Positions 57,378 to 64,000 of a stretch of 64,000 bases of DNA are shown piece after piece. The first letter of the stretch is position 1, and every line of letters begins with the position of its first letter. The DNA is taken from NCBI RefSeq assembly GCF_000269805.1, contig NZ_JH711483.1, forward strand, positions 289,261 through 353,260. Direction: 5' to 3'. Made by a program: the position numbers and the translations under genes. Source of the DNA: Actinomyces massiliensis 4401292 (GTDB taxonomy: Bacteria; Actinomycetota; Actinomycetes; Actinomycetales; Actinomycetaceae). The notes beneath the pieces are model-generated. The model made no database searches. It was not told the DNA's origin and worked only from the letters and a program-made list of their open reading frames with translations.

Positions 57378-58264
57378 GGTTGTTTCCTGTCCTCGGAGGG
57401 GGTGGGGCGGGCCTGGGCGAGTGCGTCGGGAAGCCGCAGCTCGGCTCCCGGGCGTAGAAGCGAGGGATCTGAGCCGATGGGCTCGGTGTTCGTCTCGTAG
57501 ACCAGGGGCCAGGTCTGGACGATCTGCGCATCGGTGGCGTCGGGTCCGAGTGCGGCCGCGGTGATCGACCACAGCGACTCTCCGGGTTCGACGGTGTGCG
57601 TGTGTGCGGAGTCGGTCCGGGTCCCGGTCCCATCGTCGGGAGCGGAGCCGGACGAGGCGGCGGGATCGGCATTCTCCGCGCTCTCAACGGCCGGTGGGGC
57701 CGGCTCGGCCGGTGGGGAGTCCTGCGCGGACTCGGCGCCGTCCGGATCCGGGGCGGACTTGTCCGGCGGGGCGGCGGCCGCTCCGGTGCTCACCCGCCAC
57801 CCCAGGTCATCAGGGGGTGCGGAGGCCGATGGGGCCGCCGTCGCGGCCGGCGAGATCGCGATCCCTGCGATCAGGGCGCCGGTGGTGATCCGGCGCACGA
57901 GCGGAGCGCCCCACCGCTGTAGTACGACATCGGCGCGCCCGCCCATGACGGTTCTGGCCGATGCGCCGCGCGAAGTCCTTGAGGTCGTTGAAGCCTGCGA
58001 AGTTATTGCCACGGCATCCCGCAGCAGGATCGCCAGCGCTAGCCCGGCGGACGCCAGATGCCACAGGCAGCCCGCGGCTCCGATCCCGCAGGCGAGCACG
58101 ATCGCGATCTGGGCGATCTGGGATGTGCTCCACCAGGCGACTGGGACCGAGGCGAGGGCGGTGCCCGCAGACCAGGCGCTCGCCGCCAGCGCCGCCGTGC
58201 CCAGGGCCCCGGCCAGCGCGACGACAGTGAGGTGCAGAAGCGGACGCATGGGGATCTCCGTCAT
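57374..58264 (-). CDS. LysM-domain membrane protein
   Basis: A 296-residue protein with two hydrophobic segments (about 12-36 and 46-75), a further helix near 125-140, an Ala/Pro-rich linker and a C-terminal LysM-like domain (HTVEPGESLWSITAAALGPDATD, ending LRPGAELRLP). LysM domains bind peptidoglycan, so it may tie the membrane to the wall. Start ATG 58264, or ATG 58249; it is divergent from the 58435 gene and cotranscribed with the Rv3235-like gene. Confidence 0.86.
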   Translation of the reverse strand: MTEIPMRPLLHLTVVALAGALGTAALAASAWSAGTALASVPVAWWSTSQIAQIAIVLACGIGAAGCLWHLASAGLALAILLRDAVAITSQASTTSRTSRGASARTVMGGRADVVLQRWGAPLVRRITTGALIAGIAISPAATAAPSASAPPDDLGWRVSTGAAAAPPDKSAPDPDGAESAQDSPPAEPAPPAVESAENADPAASSGSAPDDGTGTRTDSAHTHTVEPGESLWSITAAALGPDATDAQIVQTWPLVYETNTEPIGSDPSLLRPGAELRLPDALAQARPTPSEDRKQP

Positions 58265-58295
58265 TGAAGATGTTGTTTGAGGTGATTTGATACTG

Positions 58296-58319
58296 CTTGA
58301 TAGATCTCAGGTTGTCAAG
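58296..58319. promoter_or_regulatory. AT-rich divergent promoter region with CTTGA/TCAAG inverted repeat
   Basis: CTTGA (58296-58300) and TCAAG (58315-58319) form an inverted repeat in an AT-rich island; minus-strand TTGACA (58318-58313) is a good -35 for the LysM gene, but the -10 is unclear (AGTATC at 18 bases). Confidence 0.35.
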
Positions 58320-58434
58320 AGTTCTTTAGGTGGTCAGGTTGATCGCTTGCGCCTCTGGCGGTTGAGGTGACTGCCGTATGTCGAGCGAGTGCGTGGTCTT
58401 GCTGCGTCCGCGTGGGTCGTGATGAGGTGCGGAC

Positions 58435-58986
58435 ATGGAATGGGACGCGCTGCTGGTCGACCTCGAGAGTCGGTTCGAGGCGGAGCGCCGCGCCGATATC
58501 GCGGCTCAGGCGGCGGACCTGGCGGAGGCCGAAGTCGCCGCTGTGCGGCTCGCCGATCGGCTCCGCGGCGCTGTTGGGCGCACGATCCGCCTGCGTACGC
58601 GTGGCGGTACCCCGGTTGATGGCGTGCTGGCGCGCGCCGAGGACGGCTTCGTGCTCATTGAGGAGGGGGACGGCCTTCAGGCTCTCGTCCCGACCGATTC
58701 GCTCGCATTCCTCGAGCCGCTGCCCGGCCCCGCGCCCGAGGCGATCGGTCGCCGTCCGACTTTTCAGGCCGCTGCCCGCGAACTGGCCCGTGCCGGCGCT
58801 CGAGTGCGCGCGGTGACCCCCGCCGGAGACGTCATTGGCCGGATCGGGCGAGTGGGGGCCGATTATCTGGATGTCGTCGTGGATGGTCCGCGCAGCGGCA
58901 ACGGTCAGCGGCGTCCGCCGGGAGGGGTGCGGCCCGGGGTCGTCACTGTGGCGCTGGCCGCGCTCGACGTTCTGCGCAGCCGGTGA
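58435..58986 (+). CDS. Actinobacterial hypothetical protein
   Basis: A 183-residue protein of unknown function. Residues 1-45 are a charged helix (LESRFEAERRADIAAQAADLAEAEVAAVRLADRLR), probably a coiled coil. The rest alternates short beta strands with two similar units (VDGVLARAEDGFVLIEEGDGLQALVPTDSLAFL and VIGRIGRVGADYLDVVVDGPR), suggesting paired small beta-barrels. GAGG precedes the ATG. Homologues often lie near the small HTH gene that follows convergently. Confidence 0.75.
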   Translation: MEWDALLVDLESRFEAERRADIAAQAADLAEAEVAAVRLADRLRGAVGRTIRLRTRGGTPVDGVLARAEDGFVLIEEGDGLQALVPTDSLAFLEPLPGPAPEAIGRRPTFQAAARELARAGARVRAVTPAGDVIGRIGRVGADYLDVVVDGPRSGNGQRRPPGGVRPGVVTVALAALDVLRSR

Positions 58987-59016
58987 GCCGGCCGGTCCAG
59001 AAGGTGCTCGCCGGGC

Positions 59017-59247
59017 TCACTCCTTCTCGAAAAGCTGGCCTGCGGCGCCTGCGGCGACCATGTCGCGCGTGGCCTTGAGCTGGCGCTCGATGTAGGCGTC
59101 GAAGGCGCTCTCGGGGACCCTCCATAGGCGACGGGCGCCCACCTGGATCGCCGGCAGGTCTCCGGACTGGATGAGGGCGCGTACGCCCTGAGCGGACAGC
59201 TGCAGATTTTCGGCGACCTCGGCAATGGTCAGGAACTTGTCTTTCAT
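59017..59247 (-). CDS. Small excisionase/MerR-type helix-turn-helix protein
   Basis: A 76-residue DNA-binding protein: LTIAEVAENLQLSAQGVRALIQSGDLPAIQVGARRLWRVPESAFDAYIERQL is a complete excisionase-family winged HTH, as in BldC. It may regulate a neighbouring gene or a global target set; conserved context suggests a BldC-like role but this is inference. ATG 59247 was chosen; the longer open frame antisense to the SAF gene is ignored. Confidence 0.88.
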   Translation of the reverse strand: MKDKFLTIAEVAENLQLSAQGVRALIQSGDLPAIQVGARRLWRVPESAFDAYIERQLKATRDMVAAGAAGQLFEKE

Positions 59248-59358
59248 GGCACGATGATGACATCCCGGTGCACAGCGCGCCATCCCTGAACAGTCCTGTG
59301 GATAGTCAAAGATGCTTCCAGAATATCCCAGGGCCTCATGAGTGATCAGGAGAAACTC

Positions 59359-60030
59359 ATGGTCCTTTCCCGTCGTGGTCCCGCACGAAATGCACATGCA
59401 GACTCCGCACGCCCCGCGCGCGGGCATCGTTCCACATGGCGTGATCCGCGCCTGACCGGCGGTCTCGTCCTCATCGGCGCCTCCGTCGCCCTGGGATCCT
59501 GGGCGGTGAACGCCGCCGCAGACACCCAGCAGGTCTACGTCCTCAGCCGGGACGTCGCGCCCGGGCAGGATTTGACGGCCGATGGGGTCCTGTCCCTGGT
59601 GGACGCCCATCCAGGCACCGATGCCTATGTGAGGGCCGGCCAGTTGCCCGAGAGCGCCGTCGCCCAGAGATCCCTGAGCGCTGGTGAGCTCCTGCCCACC
59701 AGCGCCGTGGGCAGCGAGACCTCGGATGACCTGCGCGCGGTCGTCCTGAAGGTCTCTTCCGGTCTTCCCGCCGATACCGGTGTTGGCGACGCCGTCGACC
59801 TGTGGGCTCTGCCCGCCGCCCAGGTCACTGCTGACGATGAGCGCACCCAGGCCGAGGTGATCGCCGAGCACCTGATCGTCTCGACGGTCGGGCAGACGGG
59901 GGAGAGCCTCATCGGGCAGAACACCACCGAGGTCGAAGTCCTGGTTCCGGCCGATTCCGTGGCCGAGGTTCTCACCGCCGTCGGCGGAGACGGGGCCCTC
60001 GTCCTGGTGCCCGGCAATGCTGGGAGCTGA
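59359..60030 (+). CDS. SAF domain protein (CpaB/RcpC-like)
   Basis: A 223-residue protein with one membrane segment (about 35-55, GGLVLIGASVALGSWAVNAAA) and an extracytoplasmic SAF domain (VYVLSRDVAPGQDLTADGVLS, then AVAQRSLSAGELLPTSAV). SAF domains occur in CpaB pilus-assembly proteins. ATG 59359 was chosen because AGGAG sits 6 bases upstream; the ATG at 59338 lacks a site. The CpaE-like ATPase follows after 5 bases. Confidence 0.85.
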   Translation: MVLSRRGPARNAHADSARPARGHRSTWRDPRLTGGLVLIGASVALGSWAVNAAADTQQVYVLSRDVAPGQDLTADGVLSLVDAHPGTDAYVRAGQLPESAVAQRSLSAGELLPTSAVGSETSDDLRAVVLKVSSGLPADTGVGDAVDLWALPAAQVTADDERTQAEVIAEHLIVSTVGQTGESLIGQNTTEVEVLVPADSVAEVLTAVGGDGALVLVPGNAGS

Positions 60031-60035
60031 GTGAG

Positions 60036-61778
60036 ATGGCCGAGCGACTGCATGGGGTCCTCCTGGCCGTCTCCGGGGAGGACGCGGACCTGCTGCGAGC
60101 GATCGATGCGCACGGATCCGGTTTGCGCGTGGTGCGCCGCTGCGCGGATACGGCCGAACTGCTCAGCGCCGCCATGGCGGGCCTGGCCGCGCTCGTGGTG
60201 GTGGATACGGAGTTCGACGACCTCGACCTCTCTGTTGTGGATCGACTGGCGCGTGCCGGTGCGACCGGCATCGTCCTGACGTCCGCCGATCAGGCAGAGC
60301 GCTGGGCAGTGGCCGGATGGTCGGCTGAGGAGCGGAGCATCGATCCCGGTGCGGTGCGGGCCCGTTTGCAGGTGCTCGCCCACGCCGTCGAGAACGGGCC
60401 TCCGGCCCCGACCATGCGGGTCACGGCTCCTTCCCAGTCGGATGATGGGGCCGACGATCAGTTATGGGCCGAGCTGGCGGCCATCGAGCCCTCGGCCCCG
60501 GCCGTGCCGGAAGACACCGGGGGCGCAGACGGTTCCATCCCGGTGGAGAAGGCCCCGTCGCCCGCAGAGCCCGAAAGGCGTCCTTCCGATGCGTCCGACG
60601 GCGGTCCGCCCCATGGCGCCGGCGCGCAGACGAGTGGGACGAATGGTGCGGACGGCAGCATCGTGGTGGTCTGGGGGCCCCGCGGCTCCTACGGGAGGAC
60701 AACGATCGCGGCAGCGCTGGCTCACAGCCTGGCTCCCGCAGGTGGCACGATCCTCGTCGACTCCGACCTGGAGGGGCCGTGCCTCTCCCAGGTCCTCGGA
60801 TTGCCGGAGAACTCCTCCGGACTGGCGACCGCCGCACGCCTGGCGGGGCATGGCAGGCTGGATGAGGAGACCCTGGGCGAGCTCCTGGTTCCCGTCGGAG
60901 AGTCGGAGCGCCTGCTGTCCGGCTTGGGGCGCCCCGGGCGCTGGCGTGAGCTTCCGCCCTCGGCCATGTCCGAGGTGTGGAGTCGCTGCCGCGGCTTGGC
61001 CGCCTGGACGGTCGTTGATGTCAGTGGCGGGCCGATCGACGACTCGGTCGACGAGTACACCCTGGAGCCCGGCAGGGGCGCCGTGGCTGCCGAGCTCGTG
61101 CGCCGTGCCGACGTCGTCCTGGTGGTGGGCGGGGCGGATCCCGTCGGAGTGCGCCGGCTGCTGCAACTGCTGGGGGACCTGGACGACGAGATGCGCCCGG
61201 CCGGCCGCCTCGAGGTGGTGGTGACGCGAGTACGGTCGAGCGTCGCCGGGCCCTCGCCGCAGCGCGCCGTCAGAGACGCCCTTGAGCGCTACGGCCGGCT
61301 CAGCGACGTGACGCTCGTGCCCGACGACCCGGTGAGCGCCGACCGCTGCATGATGGAGGGGCGGGCCGCCACCGAGGCGGCGCCCGACAGTGCGCTCGGA
61401 CTGGCCTTGGCGGGGCTCGCGGATCGAGTCGCCCCGGATGCGGCCGCTTCTCGCCGGGCGGTCAGGAAGGCGCGCCGCGGGCTCGGGCTGCGGCGGCGCG
61501 AGAGCCGGAGCGCTCGGGCGAAGCGGGCGCGCCGGTCGGCGCGGTCGGGCGGCCCGCAACGAGTCGGGGCGGGGACGCCGTCTTCTCCCACCGGTGGGTC
61601 GCCGTCGATTCCCCCATCGCATCGGGGCGCGGCGATGGGGTCGGGGCCCGCGCACCCACGGGGCGCAGTGCCTCCGCCTCCTCCACCACCGCCGGATGCC
61701 GGGACCGAGACCGCGGGCGGAGAGCGGATCTCGCCCGCCACGCGTGAGGGGCGGCACCGGGGACGGCGCGCCAGGTAG
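60036..61778 (+). CDS. CpaE/ParA-like ATPase with atypical Walker A
   Basis: A 580-residue protein: an N-terminal receiver-like domain (about 5-110), an acidic Pro/Ser linker (to about 205), a MinD/ParA-type ATPase domain with VVVWGPRGSYGRTTIAAALAH, and a basic Arg/Pro tail (about 480-580). In the phosphate loop G214-P-R-G-S-Y-G-R221-T-T, an arginine stands where lysine is usual; ILVDSDLEGP and WTVVDVSGG supply the later ATPase motifs. Related proteins localise Flp/Tad pili, but no CpaF or pilin gene is nearby. Confidence 0.84.
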   Translation: MAERLHGVLLAVSGEDADLLRAIDAHGSGLRVVRRCADTAELLSAAMAGLAALVVVDTEFDDLDLSVVDRLARAGATGIVLTSADQAERWAVAGWSAEERSIDPGAVRARLQVLAHAVENGPPAPTMRVTAPSQSDDGADDQLWAELAAIEPSAPAVPEDTGGADGSIPVEKAPSPAEPERRPSDASDGGPPHGAGAQTSGTNGADGSIVVVWGPRGSYGRTTIAAALAHSLAPAGGTILVDSDLEGPCLSQVLGLPENSSGLATAARLAGHGRLDEETLGELLVPVGESERLLSGLGRPGRWRELPPSAMSEVWSRCRGLAAWTVVDVSGGPIDDSVDEYTLEPGRGAVAAELVRRADVVLVVGGADPVGVRRLLQLLGDLDDEMRPAGRLEVVVTRVRSSVAGPSPQRAVRDALERYGRLSDVTLVPDDPVSADRCMMEGRAATEAAPDSALGLALAGLADRVAPDAAASRRAVRKARRGLGLRRRESRSARAKRARRSARSGGPQRVGAGTPSSPTGGSPSIPPSHRGAAMGSGPAHPRGAVPPPPPPPPDAGTETAGGERISPATREGRHRGRRAR

Positions 61779-61839
61779 CGGCGGGGCGCTGTACGGCGTG
61801 CGGGACGAGACGCATGCGGCGCACTCGGGCGCGCTCGGG

Positions 61840-61845
61840 CACACT
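61840..61845 (+). promoter_or_regulatory. Candidate leaderless -10 (CACACT) for the DUF6912 gene
   Basis: CACACT, 6 bases, then the ATG at 61852; the same hexamer and spacing occur before rmlA. Confidence 0.35.
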
Positions 61846-61851
61846 TGGGCC

Positions 61852-62319
61852 ATGCGTGTCTACCTGCCTGCGACGGCCGCCGACCTGTCTGCGCCGACCA
61901 TCAGTCCTCGGACGGCTCACGCGGTCACGTCCGCCCTGGCCCGGGCCCTGCCCGATGAGGATGAGGAGACTCTGGAGGCCTCGGCGAGCTTGTGCGCGGC
62001 GGACGCCTCCTTGATGCTCCTGAGCGGGCCTGGCGCCGGGGTCCTGGCGGATCGCCGGGTCGTGATCGCGGCGGACGTCGACGCCGCAGCAGTCTCGGAG
62101 GTCCAGGTGAGTGAGGAGATCCTGCCCGGCACGGTTCAGGTCGGGGCCCCGGTGGCTTGGGAGGCGGTGGCTGCGCTGCTGGTCGATGAGCGGGAGGTCG
62201 AGGTGGACGTGCGGGCGGCGCGCACGGGCGACGAGGCTGCCTTCGAGCGGGTCGGGGAGGCCGACTTGCTGTGGTTCGACGTCTCCGAGCGCGAGTACCT
62301 GGCTGCTGAGCTCGGCTGA
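61852..62319 (+). CDS. DUF6912 family protein
   Basis: A 155-residue cytoplasmic actinobacterial protein beginning MRVYLPATAADL, with LPDEDEETLEASASLCAADASLMLL and LLWFDVSEREYLA near the end, all hallmarks of DUF6912. Function unknown. The frame is open far upstream into the CpaE-like gene region, but this ATG marks the family's conserved start and no ribosome site is present. It is convergent with sbcC. Confidence 0.86.
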   Translation: MRVYLPATAADLSAPTISPRTAHAVTSALARALPDEDEETLEASASLCAADASLMLLSGPGAGVLADRRVVIAADVDAAAVSEVQVSEEILPGTVQVGAPVAWEAVAALLVDEREVEVDVRAARTGDEAAFERVGEADLLWFDVSEREYLAAELG

Positions 62320-62358
62320 ATGGGCCGGTGGGGCCGGCCCGTTGCGGAACTCGGCCGG

Positions 62359-64000
62359 CTATGAGGCGGTGATGCGAAGCGTCGAGCCCACGGGCGTCGT
62401 GGTCACCTCGATACGGTCGGGCACCTGCCGACGGAGCTCCTCGATGTGGGAGACGATGCCGACGGTGCGACCGCCCGCCTGAAGGCGCCCGAGCTCGGCG
62501 AGAACAGTCTGAAGGGTCTCGGGGTCGAGGGTGCCGAAGCCCTCATCGACGAAGAGAGTCTCCATGGCGACGCCTCCGGATTCAGCGGTGACGACGTCTG
62601 CCAGGGCGAGGGCCAGCGAGAGGGAGACGTAGAAGGTCTCCCCGCCCGAGAGCGTCTTGGGATCGCGCACCACGCCGGCGCAGAGGCGGTCGATCACGCC
62701 CAGGCCGAGCCCGCGGTCGCGGCGTCCGGCCGAGCCGGTCTCATCGGCGACGCGCACGAGCTCGTAGCGTCCCGATGACATCTGAGTCAGGCGATCGTTG
62801 GCGAAGACGAGGACTTCGGCGAAGCGGTCGAGCAGGACCCATGTGGCCAGGGGGGTGGAGGCATCGTTGCGACCGGTGACCAGGGCGGCGACCTGTGTCA
62901 GCGCCCGGCTGCCTGCGAGGATGTCGGCGAGCCGGACGGCGGCCCTATCGACGGCCTCCAGGGCCTCCTCAAGGTGCCTGTGGGCCTCTGAAGCAGTCGC
63001 ATGGGCCGCCAGTGCGGTCTCGCGCGTCTTCTCGGCGGCCTCCTGGAGTCGGCGGGCGCCGGCGACATCGGCGGTCTCCTCACCGGTGAGGGTGCGGATC
63101 CGCGGGTCCTCAGTGAGTGCGTGACGGACGCGCTCGCGGTCTGCGCGGATGCGGTCGACCGCCTCGGCGAGGACCGTGAGCTCGGCGGCCGGCAGAATGG
63201 CCTGCTCGGCCTGACTCGCCGTGGTGAAGCCGGCGGCTGCCAGGGCCTTGCCCAGGTCGTCCGATGCACTGGTCGCCTCCCGGGCGGCGGTGCGGACTGC
63301 CGCCAGGTGCGAGCGCGCCGACTCGGCGGCGTCTGCGATGCCGAGGAGCGCGTGATGCCGGGCAGCGACCGTGGCGTGCTCGCCGCAGGCGTCAGCGCAG
63401 CGTGCTCGGTCCTGCTCAAGGGCGTTCTGCGCTGCTTCGAGGCGGGCTCGATCCTCGGCGAGGGCGGTGCGGTCCGTCTCCAGGGCGTCGCGCATGGCGG
63501 TGGTCTCCTCGGCGAAGCCGGCGAGCTGCTCGGTCAGCTCCGCCAGGGGGCGCGAGGCCCGTGTGAGCGACTGGAGGTGTTCGGCCGCCCCGGCCAGAGC
63601 GTCATCGAGTTCTGCGAGGGGCCGCATGCCCGAGGCCTCGAGAGCGGTGCGGTGATCGCGTTCCAGATCACTGTGCTCACGCACCCGTTCGGTCAGATGC
63701 TCGTCGGCGCGGGCTCGCTCGGCGTCGGCCTGCTCGACCTGGGCGCGGCTGACCGAACCGGCCTCGGGGTCGGCGGGGGCGGGGTGCTCCGGGGAGCCGC
63801 ACACGGGGCAGGGCTCGCCGTCTACGAGCTCGGCGACGATGGAACCGGCCGTGGCCTCAAGCCAGGCGCGGTGCTGAGCGGCGGCGTGCGCCTTGGCAGA
63901 TTCCACGGCTTTGGTCGCCTCGACGACGGCCTGCTTGCTCGCGGCGAGCCGGGTGTCGAGCGCCTCGGCGCGAATGGCGGCATCGCGCCGCGCGAGGGCG
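62359..64000 (-). CDS. sbcC: Exonuclease SbcC, C-terminal part (gene continues past window end)
   Basis: An SMC/Rad50-type ATPase of the SbcCD nuclease that processes hairpins and double-strand ends. The frame is open to base 64000, so the N-terminal Walker A half is missing. Visible are a coiled-coil arm, the zinc-hook CPVC (codons 63799-63810), the returning coil, the ABC signature LSGGETFYVSLSLALALADVV and Walker B LFVDEGFGTLD near the C-terminus. The GTG at 63906 is only an internal codon. sbcD would be expected beyond the window. Confidence 0.92.
   Translation of the reverse strand, partial: ALARRDAAIRAEALDTRLAASKQAVVEATKAVESAKAHAAAQHRAWLEATAGSIVAELVDGEPCPVCGSPEHPAPADPEAGSVSRAQVEQADAERARADEHLTERVREHSDLERDHRTALEASGMRPLAELDDALAGAAEHLQSLTRASRPLAELTEQLAGFAEETTAMRDALETDRTALAEDRARLEAAQNALEQDRARCADACGEHATVAARHHALLGIADAAESARSHLAAVRTAAREATSASDDLGKALAAAGFTTASQAEQAILPAAELTVLAEAVDRIRADRERVRHALTEDPRIRTLTGEETADVAGARRLQEAAEKTRETALAAHATASEAHRHLEEALEAVDRAAVRLADILAGSRALTQVAALVTGRNDASTPLATWVLLDRFAEVLVFANDRLTQMSSGRYELVRVADETGSAGRRDRGLGLGVIDRLCAGVVRDPKTLSGGETFYVSLSLALALADVVTAESGGVAMETLFVDEGFGTLDPETLQTVLAELGRLQAGGRTVGIVSHIEELRRQVPDRIEVTTTPVGSTLRITAS

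Overview
The window is a GC-rich actinobacterial chromosome segment with dense genes, many GTG starts and many 4-base ATGA/GTGA overlaps. The conserved genes whiB2, mtrA-mtrB-lpqB, secA with hpf and comF, and the DUF3499, TIGR03089, Rv3235-like and DUF6912 families place it in Actinomycetota. The mixture of rhamnose, galactofuranose and phosphocholine genes suggests Actinomycetaceae (Actinomyces/Schaalia-like); this family-level call is inference. No tRNA, rRNA, CRISPR array, insertion sequence or phage gene was seen.

Bases 1-30436 form a large surface-polysaccharide locus. It holds four paralogous DUF6541 membrane proteins (one cut by the window start), a fused double GT2 glycosyltransferase, UDP-galactopyranose mutase (glf) coupled to a GlfT2-like galactofuranosyltransferase, and a Wzm/Wzt ABC exporter. 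These are followed by an OafA-type acyltransferase with an SGNH domain, rmlB, two GT2 enzymes, a DUF2304 protein and an RmlC-RmlD fusion. Next come a Wzx-like flippase and a phosphocholine module (licD, licB-like transporter, and a winged-helix/LicC/LicA fusion), then rmlA and manA. Together they can supply dTDP-rhamnose and UDP-galactofuranose, assemble and export a glycan, and acylate and phosphocholinate it.

Bases 30524-38908 hold the conserved TIGR03089 / whiB2 / very large glycosyltransferase / DUF5719 / degenerate metallopeptidase / DUF3499 / Trm112-like block. Bases 39005-46648 hold an RDD protein, a SpoIIM-like protein and a DUF58-MoxR-DUF4350-DUF4129-membrane-protein operon. Bases 47036-56658 hold mtrA-mtrB-lpqB, then hpf and comF on the opposite strand, then secA. 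Bases 56697-64000 hold an Rv3235-like protein, a LysM protein, a small HTH protein, a SAF/CpaE-like pair, a DUF6912 protein and the C-terminal part of SbcC.

The least-explained items are a 22-bp tandem repeat family found just downstream of two unrelated genes, the DUF6541 paralogues with a shared C-terminal cysteine signature, the winged-helix fused phosphocholine enzyme with inverted repeats in front of it, and a recurring leaderless promoter geometry.
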